From: Pseudomonas mucoides | Lineage (GTDB): Bacteria; Pseudomonadota; Gammaproteobacteria; Pseudomonadales; Pseudomonadaceae | Assembly: GCF_015461845.1 (NCBI RefSeq) | Contig: NZ_JACOPW010000005.1 | Location: forward strand, 372,001-436,000 | DNA length: 64,000 nucleotides | Direction of reading: 5' to 3' | Part shown: positions 8,391 through 16,033 of the stretch, piece by piece | Layout: every line of letters starts with the position of its first letter | How positions within the stretch are numbered: the first letter of the stretch is position 1 | Program-made: the position numbers and the translations under genes | Notes under the pieces: model-generated | Databases searched by the model: none | Seen by the model: the letters and a program-made list of their open reading frames with translations, nothing else | What the model was told of the DNA's origin: nothing

Positions 8391-10064
8391 ATGACCCAGG
8401 AAACCGGCGGCTTCGCCGCTTTTAATCTTAATCCGAATATCCTTGCAGCCGTCATTGCGACCGGCTACGAAGAGCCTTCGGCTATTCAGCAGCAATCGAT
8501 CCCGATCATCATGGCCGGCCACGACATGATTGGCCAAGCGCAAACCGGTACCGGTAAAACCGCCGCGTTCGCTCTGCCAATCCTGCATCGCATCGATCCT
8601 GCAAAGCGCGAACCGCAAGCCCTGATCCTGGCGCCAACCCGTGAGTTGGCGCTGCAAGTAGCAACCGCTTTCGAAACCTACGCCAAGCAAATGCCGGGCG
8701 TTACCGTTGTGGCCGTTTACGGCGGCGCCCCTATGGGTCCACAACTGAAAGCAATCCGTAATGGCGCACAGATCGTTGTCGCCACTCCGGGCCGTCTTTG
8801 CGACCACCTGCGTCGTGACGAAAAAGTCCTGGCTACCGTGAACCACCTGGTTCTCGACGAAGCGGACGAAATGCTCAAACTGGGTTTCATGGACGACCTC
8901 GAAGTCATCTTCAAGGCTCTGCCAGCAACCCGTCAGACCGTATTGTTCTCGGCCACTCTGCCACAGTCGATCCGTGCCATTGCCGAACGCCATCTGCGCG
9001 ATCCGCAACACGTGAAGATCCAGACCAAGACTCAGACCGTTACCGCGATCGAACAGGCTCACCTGTTGGTTCACGCTGACCAGAAGACCTCGGCTGTATT
9101 GAGCCTGCTGGAAGTGGAAGATTTCGACGCCCTGATCATGTTCGTGCGCACCAAGCAAGCGACCCTGGACCTGGCCAGTGCCCTGGAAGCCAAAGGCTAC
9201 AAAGCCGCTGCGCTGAACGGTGACATTGCTCAGAACCAACGTGAGCGCGTGATCGAATCCCTCAAGGATGGTCGTCTGGACATCGTTGTGGCGACCGACG
9301 TTGCTGCTCGTGGCCTGGACGTTCCGCGCATCACTCACGTGTTCAACGTTGACATGCCGTACGACCCAGAGTCCTACGTTCACCGTATCGGCCGTACCGG
9401 CCGTGCCGGTCGCGAAGGTCGTGCACTGCTGCTGGTGACTCCGCGTGAGCGCCGCATGCTGCAAGTGATCGAGCGTGTAACCGGTCAAAAGGTTGCCGAA
9501 GTTCGCCTGCCGGACGCTCAGGCCGTTCTCGATGCCCGCATCAAGAAACTGACCAACAGCCTGTCGCCGCTGGTAGCTGATGCCGAATCGACCCACGGTG
9601 ATCTGCTGGATCGTCTGACTGCCGACATCGGTTGCACTCCGCGTGCACTGGCCGCTGCTCTGCTGCGCAAGGCAACCAACGCTCAGGCGTTGACCCTGGC
9701 TGCGATCGAGAAAGAACGTCCACTGGTGCCGAACAATGCACCGCGTGGCGATCGTCCAGAGCGTACCGGTGATCGTCCGGACCGTGGTGATCGCGAGCGT
9801 CGTGCTCCGGTTCCATTGGCTGAAGGTCGTGCTCGTTGCCGTACCGCGCTGGGTGCGCGTGACGGTATCGCTGCCAAGAACCTGCTGGGCGCTATCCTGA
9901 ATGAAGGCGGTTTGGCTCGTGAAGCCATCGGCCGCATCCAGGTACGTGACAGCTTCAGCCTCGTCGAGCTGCCGGAAGATGGTCTGGAGAAGTTGCTGAC
10001 CAAACTGAAGGACACTCGCGTTGCCGGTAAGCAGTTGAAGCTGCGTCGCTATCGCGAAGATTGA
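8391..10064 (+). CDS. deaD: DEAD-box RNA helicase, DeaD/CsdA type
   Basis: A 557-residue ATP-dependent RNA helicase. Motifs appear in order: Q motif (GYEEPSAIQQQSIP), I AQTGTGKT (about 48-55), Ia PTRELALQ, II DEAD (VLDEADEML), III SAT, and VI HRIGRTGRAGR. A C-terminal basic region rich in RGDRPERTGDRPDRGDR repeats (about 460-480) precedes a DbpA/DeaD RNA-binding domain (about 485-557; RVAGKQLKLRRYRED end). This layout matches DeaD/CsdA, which remodels ribosomal and mRNA structure in the cold. Codon use is strongly biased (many CGT, GGT, CTG), pointing to high expression. A long leader and a strong terminator at 10093 bracket it. Confidence 0.92.
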   Translation: MTQETGGFAAFNLNPNILAAVIATGYEEPSAIQQQSIPIIMAGHDMIGQAQTGTGKTAAFALPILHRIDPAKREPQALILAPTRELALQVATAFETYAKQMPGVTVVAVYGGAPMGPQLKAIRNGAQIVVATPGRLCDHLRRDEKVLATVNHLVLDEADEMLKLGFMDDLEVIFKALPATRQTVLFSATLPQSIRAIAERHLRDPQHVKIQTKTQTVTAIEQAHLLVHADQKTSAVLSLLEVEDFDALIMFVRTKQATLDLASALEAKGYKAAALNGDIAQNQRERVIESLKDGRLDIVVATDVAARGLDVPRITHVFNVDMPYDPESYVHRIGRTGRAGREGRALLLVTPRERRMLQVIERVTGQKVAEVRLPDAQAVLDARIKKLTNSLSPLVADAESTHGDLLDRLTADIGCTPRALAAALLRKATNAQALTLAAIEKERPLVPNNAPRGDRPERTGDRPDRGDRERRAPVPLAEGRARCRTALGARDGIAAKNLLGAILNEGGLAREAIGRIQVRDSFSLVELPEDGLEKLLTKLKDTRVAGKQLKLRRYRED

Positions 10065-10092
10065 TCCGCTCTTGAGCTGATTGATCGCACAT

Positions 10093-10123
10093 AAAAAATC
10101 CCCGACTGGTTCGGGGATTTTTT
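10093..10123 (+). terminator. Rho-independent terminator of the DEAD-box gene
   Basis: AAAAAATCCCCGA-CTGG-TTCGGGGATTTTTT: a GC stem with a short loop, with an A-tract and T-tract on either side, so it can work in both directions. It lies 29 bp after the helicase stop. Confidence 0.92.
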
Positions 10124-10181
10124 ATGCCTGCTGTTTGTGCCCTGCCTGTCCTGCAGCGTCGCACCCATCGCGGTCTACCGG

Positions 10182-10949
10182 TCAGCCAAAACGATAAATG
10201 TCCATGCCCAGCGCGCCCATGGTGAACCCCTGATGCGCAATGCTGAACTCGCCTCCAGCCCCACGAGCAAAATACAGCGGCAATAAATGCTCATCGCTAG
10301 GGTGATTGCGCACGGCATTGGGCGCCTGCTGACGGTAATCGTGCAGCGCCGCTTCATCGTCGGCCGCGAGTTTCTCGATCATCCAGTCGCGGAAGGATTT
10401 GGCCCACGGCTCGACGCTTTCCGGGCCCGCATGCCAATCCAGTTCACGCAGGTTGTGCGTGATGCTCCCAGAGCCGATCAACAGCACGCCATGCTCACGC
10501 AGGCTGGCCAAGGCATGGCCGACGCGGGTTTGCAGGGCAGGACCGCCACGGGTGGGCAGCGAGACTTGCACAATGGGGATATCGGCTTGCGGATACATCA
10601 ACGTCAAAGGCACCCAGACACCGTGGTCGAACGGGCGCTTGGCATCGATGCGTGCTGGCAGATCGGCGGCCTTCAATAAATCGACAACCTCCGCCGCCAA
10701 ATGGGGATTACCGGGTGCGGGGTACTGAACGTCGAACAACGCCTGCGCAAAGCCGCCGAAGTCGTGCCAGGTTTCCGGCCGGGGATTGCCGCTGACCAGC
10801 AGCTCATTGCTTTCCCAATGCGCCGATACGATCACGATGGCTTTCGGTTTCGGCAATTCGGCGGCTAATCGAGCTAGAGCCGGTCCGCTGGCCCCCGGTT
10901 CCAGTGCCAACATGGGCGAGCCATGGGATATGTACAGGCTGGGGAACAT
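10182..10949 (-). CDS. DODA-type extradiol dioxygenase (YgiD-like)
   Basis: A 255-residue protein of the class III extradiol ring-cleavage (LigB-like, DODA/YgiD) family. Metal-ligand blocks are visible: YISHGSPM (His about 9), VSAHWES (His about 44), FDHGVWVPL (His about 107) and GSGSITHNL. Plant and bacterial relatives cleave DOPA or catechols with Fe/Zn. AGGAG lies upstream of ATG 10949. It is divergent from tpm, with about 100 bp of AT-rich DNA between. The true substrate is unknown; the pathway context gives no hint. Confidence 0.88.
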   Translation of the reverse strand: MFPSLYISHGSPMLALEPGASGPALARLAAELPKPKAIVIVSAHWESNELLVSGNPRPETWHDFGGFAQALFDVQYPAPGNPHLAAEVVDLLKAADLPARIDAKRPFDHGVWVPLTLMYPQADIPIVQVSLPTRGGPALQTRVGHALASLREHGVLLIGSGSITHNLRELDWHAGPESVEPWAKSFRDWMIEKLAADDEAALHDYRQQAPNAVRNHPSDEHLLPLYFARGAGGEFSIAHQGFTMGALGMDIYRFG

Positions 10950-11052
10950 GAAAGAGCTCCTGAGGGGTAAGATGGCGTCATCTTCAGTCAGATCATTGAT
11001 CTAAATCTAATATAAGTTTTAGGGTCTTTTGATCGAATTTTCGGGATTAATT

Positions 11053-11709
11053 ATGCAGCCGGAGTTTTGGCACAAGCGGTGGACGACGAATCAGATCGGC
11101 TTTCACCTGCCGAAAGTGAATCCTTATCTGCAACGGTACTGGCCGCAGCTGGGGCTGGAAGAAGGCTCGCGCGTACTGGTGCCGCTCTGTGGGAAAAGCC
11201 TGGATCTGCTGTGGCTGGCGAAGTGCGGTCACGAGGTGTTGGGCGTCGAGCTGTCGGAAAAAGCGGTGGAAGACTTTTTCCACGAGCATCAATTTGATCC
11301 GGACGTCAGCGACCAAGACCCTTTCACGGTCTATCGAGCGGGCTCGATCGAGATCTGGTGTGGTGATTTCTTCGCGTTGACGGCCGGTGATGTCGCCGAC
11401 TGCAGCGCACTGTACGACCGCGCAGCGTTGATAGCCTTGCCACCGATGATGCGCGAGCAGTACGCCGCGCATCTGACGCGGATTTTGCCGAAGAAGTCGC
11501 TGGGGTTGCTGATTACCCTGGACTACGACCAGACGCAAATGGACGGCCCGCCGTTTGCCGTGCTGGATGATGAAGTGCAGCGGTTGTTCGGTAGCTCGTG
11601 GGCGCTGAAGATTCTAGAGGATCAGGATGTTCTGAGTTCGAGCGGGAAATTCCTGGAGGCGGGGGTTACCCGGCTTGAGGAGCGGGTGTATCGGGTTTCC
11701 AGCCATTAA
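11053..11709 (+). CDS. tpm: Thiopurine S-methyltransferase
   Basis: A 218-residue TPMT-family enzyme beginning MQPEFWHKRW, with the SAM-binding blocks RVLVPLCGKSLDLLWLA (about 35-50) and VLGVELSEKAVEDFF, and the family end block LYDRAALIALPPMMREQYA (about 125). Bacterial TPMTs methylate thiopurines and, in pseudomonads, selenium and tellurium oxyanions, which gives tellurite tolerance. The start follows the conserved N-terminus; an in-frame TTG upstream is rejected. It is followed by a REP pair and the shared terminator at 11832. Confidence 0.93.
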   Translation: MQPEFWHKRWTTNQIGFHLPKVNPYLQRYWPQLGLEEGSRVLVPLCGKSLDLLWLAKCGHEVLGVELSEKAVEDFFHEHQFDPDVSDQDPFTVYRAGSIEIWCGDFFALTAGDVADCSALYDRAALIALPPMMREQYAAHLTRILPKKSLGLLITLDYDQTQMDGPPFAVLDDEVQRLFGSSWALKILEDQDVLSSSGKFLEAGVTRLEERVYRVSSH

Positions 11710-11729
11710 GGTGTGTTGAGTTTGCTGGT

Positions 11730-11799
11730 CCCATCGCGAGCAAGCTCGCTCCCACATTGGAATGCATTCCCCTGTGGGAGCGAGCTTGCTCGCGATGAG
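11730..11799. repeat. REP inverted pair
   Basis: Arms CCATCGCGAGCAAGCTCGCT and CGAGCTTGCTCGCGATG face each other around TGGAATGCATTCCCCTGTG. It lies 3' of tpm, in the convergent gap to htpX. Confidence 0.9.
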
Positions 11800-11831
11800 G
11801 ACAGGAAGAACACCGCATCAACCAGGCAAAT

Positions 11832-11868
11832 AAAAAAGGCCCGCATCACTGCGGGCCTTGTTTTTTTG
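11832..11868. terminator. Bidirectional terminator between tpm and htpX
   Basis: The stem AAGGCCCGC-ATCACT-GCGGGCCTT is flanked by an A-run on the left and T-run on the right. It can end tpm rightwards and htpX leftwards (htpX stop at 11880). Confidence 0.9.
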
Positions 11869-11879
11869 TTGCTGAACAA

Positions 11880-12770
11880 TCAGCGCTGAAGTCGATGCAG
11901 CGCGTTGATACGTTCTTCCAGCGGCGGGTGGCTCATGAACATCCGGGCGAACCCTTGCTTGATGCCACCGTTGATGCCAAAGGCGTTCAGGGTGTCCGGC
12001 ATGTGTACCGGCAGGCCTTGTTCGGCGCGCAGGCGTTGCAGGGCGCCGATCATCGCGGCAGTACCGGCCAGGCGTGCACCGGCTTCGTCGGCACGGAATT
12101 CACGCTTGCGCGAGAACCACATGACGATGGAGCTGGCCAGAATGCCCAGGACCAGCTCGGCGAAGATGGTTGCCACGTAGTAGGCAATCCCCTGGCCTTC
12201 TTCGTTCTTGAAGATCACCTTGTCGACAAAGTTGCCGATGATCCGCGCGAAGAACATCACAAAGGTGTTCACCACGCCCTGAATCAGCGCCAGGGTGACC
12301 ATGTCGCCATTGGCCACGTGGCCAATTTCGTGGGCCAGCACGGCTTTCACTTCATCAGGCGAGAAACGCTCCAGCAAGCCCTGGCTGACCGCGACCAGTG
12401 CGTCGTTCTTGTTCCAGCCCGTGGCGAACGCGTTCGCCTCGTAGGCCGGGAAAATCCCGACTTCAGGCATCTTGATCCCGGCTTCCCGGGACAGTTGCTC
12501 GACGGTTTGCAGCAGCCATTGCTCGTGACGGGTGCGTGGCTGGGTGATGATCTGGGTGCTGGTGCTCATCTTCGCCATCCACTTGGAGATGAACAGCGAG
12601 AACAGCGAACCGGCAAAACCAAAGACCGCACAGAAAATCAGCAGCTGATTGAGGTTCAGATCAACCCCGTTGGCCGCCATGAACCCGTTGAAGCCGAAAA
12701 GGCTCAGGGTGATGCTGGCAATCAGCACGACCGCCAGGTTAGTGGCCAAAAACAGCAGGATGCGCATCAT
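11880..12770 (-). CDS. htpX: HtpX membrane metalloprotease
   Basis: A 296-residue (from the first of two tandem ATGs) M48 zinc endopeptidase of the inner membrane. Two N-terminal transmembrane helices (about 4-24 and 36-56) precede the zinc motif HEIGH (about 147-151), two further hydrophobic segments (about 160-215), and the third ligand region REFRADEAGARL. It degrades misfolded membrane proteins, partnering FtsH. GAGGAG lies upstream of the start. A TTGAAT-N17-TATATA promoter-like sequence lies about 45-75 bp upstream. The family length matches closely. Confidence 0.95.
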   Translation of the reverse strand: MMRILLFLATNLAVVLIASITLSLFGFNGFMAANGVDLNLNQLLIFCAVFGFAGSLFSLFISKWMAKMSTSTQIITQPRTRHEQWLLQTVEQLSREAGIKMPEVGIFPAYEANAFATGWNKNDALVAVSQGLLERFSPDEVKAVLAHEIGHVANGDMVTLALIQGVVNTFVMFFARIIGNFVDKVIFKNEEGQGIAYYVATIFAELVLGILASSIVMWFSRKREFRADEAGARLAGTAAMIGALQRLRAEQGLPVHMPDTLNAFGINGGIKQGFARMFMSHPPLEERINALHRLQR

Positions 12771-12815
12771 GGTTGTAGAAATCTCCTCGTGCTAAAGATG
12801 TAGCGTACTGCGGGG

Positions 12816-12844
12816 TATATAAGGTGCTGCACCGGGCTATTCAA
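12816..12844 (-). promoter_or_regulatory. Putative htpX promoter
   Basis: Read on the minus strand: TTGAAT (12844-12839), a 17-bp spacer, then TATATA (12821-12816), close to the sigma70 consensus, giving a short leader before the ATG at 12770. A heat-shock sigma32 reading is possible but the CCCCAT-type -10 is not present. Confidence 0.5.
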
Positions 12845-13045
12845 CCGGGTGACTATTTCAAACTGTGTCCTACGGCAACAGTCTAGCCGTTTGCAGGTCT
12901 TTTCCGATGCGGGCATGGGAAATGTTTGACAGGCAAAGCGCGGCATAGGCCCCGCCGTCGTTAGACGCGAGCACCCAACCAGTGACCAGGCATGACTTGA
13001 AACAAGGAAGTGCGGCGGGATGCAGAGATGTGTTGCTGAATTAAT

Positions 13046-13078
13046 CACCGCGCGACTTTCGCAAAAAGTCGCACGGTG
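13046..13078 (-). terminator. Hairpin after alaA
   Basis: CACCG-GCGACTTT and AAAGTCGC-CGGTG arms form a near-complete 13-bp stem (arms 13046-13059 and 13064-13078) starting 12 bp after the alaA stop. The U-tract on the minus strand is weak (ATTAATT), so it may be an RNA 3'-end stabiliser rather than a strict intrinsic terminator. Confidence 0.6.
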
Positions 13079-13089
13079 ACGAACCCCTT

Positions 13090-14301
13090 TTACTGACGGT
13101 AGGACTTGAGGAAGCTACCGATCCGCCCGATGGCCATCTCCAGTTCATCCACACGCGGCAGGGTCACCACGCGGAAGTGATCCGGCCAAGGCCAGTTGAA
13201 GGCTGTGCCCTGAACCACCAGCAGCTTCTCGGAGAGCAGCAGGTCGAGCACGAACTTCTCGTCGTTGTGGATCGGGCAGACTTTCGGGTCGATCCGTGGG
13301 AACGCATACAGCGCGCCCATCGGCTTGACGCAGGTGACGCCCGGAATGTCGTTAAGCAATTCCCAGGTGCGATTGCGCTGTTCCAGCAAGCGGCCCTGCG
13401 GCAGCACCAGGTCATTGATGCTCTGATAACCGCCCAGTGCGGTCTGGATCGCATGCTGGCTAGGCACGTTGGCACACAGGCGCATATTGGCCAGCATGTC
13501 GATGCCTTCGATGTAGCTCTGTGCGTGATGTTTCGGGCCGGAGATGGCGATCCAGCCGGAACGGAAACCGGCCACGCGGTAGGACTTGGACAGACCGTTG
13601 AAGGTCAGGCACAGCAGGTCCGGGGCCAGGGACGCGGTGCAAATGTGCACGGCGTCGTCGTACAGAATCTTGTCGTAAATCTCATCCGAGAACACCACCA
13701 GGTTGTGCTGGCGCGCCAGTTCGAGCATGCCCAGCAGCACTTCTTTGGAATACACCGCACCGGTCGGATTGTTCGGGTTGATGATCACCAGCGCCTTGGT
13801 GTTCGGCGTGATCTTGGCCTTGATGTCGGCCAGGTCCGGCCACCAGTTGGCCTGTTCGTCGCACAGGTAATGCACCGGGTTGCCGCCGGACAGGCTGACC
13901 GCGGCCGTCCACAGCGGATAATCCGGGGCCGGCACCAGCACTTCGTCGCCATTGTTGAGCAGGGCCTGCATCGACATCACGATCAGTTCGGAAACGCCGT
14001 TGCCCAGGTAGATGTCTTCGATGCCGACGCCTTCAACCTGCTTCTGCTGGTAATACTGCATCACGGCCTTGCGCGCGCTGAACAGGCCTTTGGAATCGCT
14101 ATAGCCCTGGGCGGTCGGCAGGTTGCGGATCACGTCCTGGAGGATTTCGTCCGGCGCTTCGAAACCAAAAGGCGCCGGGTTGCCGATGTTCAGCTTGAGG
14201 ATGCGATGACCTTCCTCTTCCAGGCGTTTGGCGTGCTTGAGCACTGGGCCGCGAATGTCGTAGCAGACGTTGGCGAGCTTGTTCGATTTGCTGACCTGCA
14301 T
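13090..14301 (-). CDS. alaA: Alanine aminotransferase AlaA-type
   Basis: A 403-residue class I/II PLP-dependent aminotransferase, nearly the length of E. coli AlaA (405). Blocks: LNIGNPAPFGFEAPDEI (N-terminal substrate loop), GNGVSELIVMSMQALL, PDYPLWTAAVSLSGG, NPNNPTGAVYS, the VVFSDEIYDKI Asp that binds the pyridine nitrogen, the Schiff-base Lys in NGLSKSYRVAGFRSGW, and the carboxylate Arg in HFRVVTLP. The expected reaction is pyruvate + glutamate to alanine + 2-oxoglutarate. The ATG at 14301 (MQVSKSNKL) is the family start; 115 upstream in-frame codons are rejected. It is divergent from msrB. Confidence 0.9.
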   Translation of the reverse strand: MQVSKSNKLANVCYDIRGPVLKHAKRLEEEGHRILKLNIGNPAPFGFEAPDEILQDVIRNLPTAQGYSDSKGLFSARKAVMQYYQQKQVEGVGIEDIYLGNGVSELIVMSMQALLNNGDEVLVPAPDYPLWTAAVSLSGGNPVHYLCDEQANWWPDLADIKAKITPNTKALVIINPNNPTGAVYSKEVLLGMLELARQHNLVVFSDEIYDKILYDDAVHICTASLAPDLLCLTFNGLSKSYRVAGFRSGWIAISGPKHHAQSYIEGIDMLANMRLCANVPSQHAIQTALGGYQSINDLVLPQGRLLEQRNRTWELLNDIPGVTCVKPMGALYAFPRIDPKVCPIHNDEKFVLDLLLSEKLLVVQGTAFNWPWPDHFRVVTLPRVDELEMAIGRIGSFLKSYRQ

Positions 14302-14472
14302 GGCGATGTGTTCCCGAAAATGAACGATCCAGGCGGTGTATGAACTACCGTACTGGGAATCCTGCGTATTCACACAGGCCTGACGCCTTGAGATGCAGCA
14401 CCCATAAATCCGTTTGAATGCGCGTGGTCTGGCTGCCAGACTGGCGTTTGACGAGGCGCAATCATACGTGCC

Positions 14473-14508
14473 GCCCGATCCGTGGAAAAGGTACAGATCG
14501 GGCTTTTT
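14473..14508 (+). terminator. Terminator-like hairpin just upstream of msrB
   Basis: GCCCGATC (14473-14480), a 15-nt loop, GATCGGGC (14496-14503), then TTTTT (14504-14508), ending 19 bases before the msrB ATG. The only upstream plus-strand transcript would be an msrB leader, so this could be an attenuator; alternatively it just insulates msrB. Confidence 0.5.
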
Positions 14509-14527
14509 CAGTTGCTGAGGTGTGAAG

Positions 14528-14926
14528 ATGGAAAAGTTGGAAAAAACCCTGGAAGAATGGAAGGCAATGCTCGATCCGGAGCAGTACAACGTGTGCCGCC
14601 TCAAGGGCACCGAACGGCCGTTTTCCGGTAAATACAACGGCACCAAGACTGACGGCGTTTACCACTGCATCTGCTGCAACGAGCCGCTGTTCGACTCCAA
14701 GACCAAATTTGACTCCGGTTGCGGCTGGCCGAGCTTCTACGCGCCGATCGGCGACAGCGCCATGGTCGAGATCCGTGATGTCAGTCACGGCATGATCCGC
14801 ACCGAAGTGGTCTGTGCCAAATGCGATGCACACCTGGGGCACGTGTTCCCGGACGGTCCGCCGCCGACCGGCCTGCGTTATTGCATCAACTCGGTGTGCC
14901 TGGATCTGGTGCCGCGAATAGTGTGA
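14528..14926 (+). CDS. msrB: Peptide methionine-(R)-S-oxide reductase MsrB
   Basis: A 132-residue MsrB reducing the R-epimer of methionine sulfoxide in proteins. Zinc cysteines are seen as HCICCNEP and VCAKCDAHLGH; the active-site Cys lies in RYCINSVCLDL near the C-terminus; SGCGWPSFY is the substrate block. GAGG upstream favours the ATG at 14528 over an in-frame GTG at 14522. It is part of a redox-repair group with gpx, ospR and the free-methionine sulfoxide reductase at 19392. It is divergent from alaA, and a terminator-like hairpin stands right before it. Confidence 0.95.
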   Translation: MEKLEKTLEEWKAMLDPEQYNVCRLKGTERPFSGKYNGTKTDGVYHCICCNEPLFDSKTKFDSGCGWPSFYAPIGDSAMVEIRDVSHGMIRTEVVCAKCDAHLGHVFPDGPPPTGLRYCINSVCLDLVPRIV

Positions 14927-14927
14927 G

Positions 14928-15000
14928 CCCTGTAGGAGCACGGCTTGCCGGCGTGGCAATCTTAAGGACGCCATCGCCAGCAAGGCGTGCTCCTACAGGG
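14928..15000. repeat. REP-like inverted repeat
   Basis: CCCTGTAGGAGCACGGCTTG at the left and its imperfect complement (CAAGGCGTGCTCCTACAGGG) at the right, with a variable middle. It is a more diverged REP type (GGAGCACGGCTTGCCGGCG). It separates msrB from gpx. Confidence 0.85.
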
Positions 15001-15025
15001 ATTGTCCTGCTTCCATTGATTTATT

Positions 15026-15046
15026 AAATTGCACACAATTCAATTG
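15026..15046. promoter_or_regulatory. Candidate OspR/OhrR operator upstream of gpx
   Basis: Overlapping inverted repeats AATTG-CACA-CAATT and CAATT-C-AATTG. The second resembles the ACAATT-N-AATTGT core of OhrR operators. It ends 43 bp before the gpx ATG, in the right place to repress the gpx-ospR operon. Binding by OspR is inference. Confidence 0.6.
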
Positions 15047-15089
15047 CTCGCTATGTTTGTCTCATCTTCTTTCATCAAGAGTGCAAGTC

Positions 15090-15575
15090 ATGACCGACAA
15101 CCTGCTGAGCATCCCGTGCACCACCATCAAGGGTGAGCAAAAGACCTTGGCCGATTACGCCGGCAAGGCCGTACTCGTGGTCAATACCGCCAGCAAGTGC
15201 GGCTTCACCCCGCAATACAAAGGTCTGGAAGAGTTGTGGCAGACCTACAAGGACCAAGGGTTGGTGGTGCTCGGCTTTCCGTGCAACCAGTTCGGCAAGC
15301 AGGAACCCGGCAATGAAGGCGCCATTTCCGAATTCTGCGAATTGAATTTCGGAGTCAGCTTCCCGCTGTTCAAGAAAGTCGACGTCAACGGTGCCGGTGC
15401 GCATCCGTTGTTCGTTCAGCTCAAAAAGCGCGCACCGGGTGTGCTGGGTTCGCAGGGCATCAAGTGGAACTTCACCAAGTTCCTGATCGGCAAGGACGGT
15501 CAGTTGGTCAAGCGCTTTGCCCCGGCGACCAAACCGCAGGACCTGAGCCGCGAGATTGAAGCCCTGCTCAAATGA
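15090..15575 (+). CDS. gpx: Glutathione peroxidase (thioredoxin/glutathione-dependent)
   Basis: A 161-residue Cys-type glutathione peroxidase. Peroxidatic Cys37 is in VNTASKCGFTPQY; the second conserved block is LGFPCNQFGKQEPG with the resolving-type Cys; and KWNFTKFLIGKDG holds the Trp/Asn of the catalytic tetrad. It reduces H2O2 and organic hydroperoxides. The stop overlaps the ospR start (ATGA), so the two are translationally coupled. The ATG at 15090 is preceded by an AAGAGTGCAAGTC leader with a weak ribosome site. Upstream lies an OhrR-type palindrome, so repression by OspR and induction by peroxide are likely. Confidence 0.93.
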   Translation: MTDNLLSIPCTTIKGEQKTLADYAGKAVLVVNTASKCGFTPQYKGLEELWQTYKDQGLVVLGFPCNQFGKQEPGNEGAISEFCELNFGVSFPLFKKVDVNGAGAHPLFVQLKKRAPGVLGSQGIKWNFTKFLIGKDGQLVKRFAPATKPQDLSREIEALLK

Positions 15576-16033
15576 ATAGCCTGTCAGTCGATTCGCTGAA
15601 GCTCGACAGTCAGCTCTGCTTCAAGCTGTACGCCGCTTCCCGTGCGGTGATTCGAGCCTACAAGCCGATGCTCGACCAGCTCGGCCTGACCTATCCGCAA
15701 TACCTGGCCATGCTGGTGTTGTGGGAATGGCAGGAGGCCGCTCCTGAGCAACCGACGGTCAAGGCCCTGGGCGAACGTCTGGCGCTGGATTCCGGCACCC
15801 TGACGCCGTTGCTCAAGCGACTTGAGCAACTGCAACTGGTGCAGCGCCAGCGTTCGGCTCGCGATGAGCGTGAGGTGCACCTGAGCCTGTCACCGGCCGG
15901 CAAGGCGCTGCGTGATCAGGTCGGCCCGCTCAAGGCGCGCCTGTTGTGCGACAGCGGGGTGGATCTGGATCGCCTGAGTGATCTGCGTAATGGTCTCGAT
16001 CATTTGCTGGGGCAGATCAAGGCACTGTCGTAG
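15572..16033 (+). CDS. ospR: OspR, MarR-family thiol-based oxidative stress regulator
   Basis: A 153-residue OhrR-family repressor. Two cysteines, Cys16 in SQLCFKLYAASR and Cys126 in RLLCDSGVD, are 110 residues apart, the same spacing as the redox pair I recall for P. aeruginosa OspR (Cys24 and Cys134). The winged helix follows LGLTYPQYLAM and includes DSGTLTPLLKRLEQ and RSARDEREVHL. Its start codon overlaps the gpx stop by 4 bp; its 3' end overlaps the convergent hybrid kinase by 17 bp. The order gpx-ospR-sagS matches P. aeruginosa as I remember it. In that species OspR controls gpx and pigment and virulence traits. Confidence 0.9.
   Translation: MNSLSVDSLKLDSQLCFKLYAASRAVIRAYKPMLDQLGLTYPQYLAMLVLWEWQEAAPEQPTVKALGERLALDSGTLTPLLKRLEQLQLVQRQRSARDEREVHLSLSPAGKALRDQVGPLKARLLCDSGVDLDRLSDLRNGLDHLLGQIKALS

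Larger units (their letters stand above)
12771..13089. other. Intergenic region htpX-alaA
   Basis: 319 bp between two leftward genes. It holds the htpX promoter candidate near 12830 and a strong hairpin at 13046-13078 directly after alaA. The middle (12850-13040) shows no open frame with a ribosome site and no clear motif. Confidence 0.6.

Noticed and set aside
8331..9596. A 421-codon open frame on the minus strand opposite the DEAD-box gene
   Set aside because: Its translation lacks known motifs and is the shadow of a highly biased, codon-regular gene; the plus-strand helicase shows all DEAD motifs.
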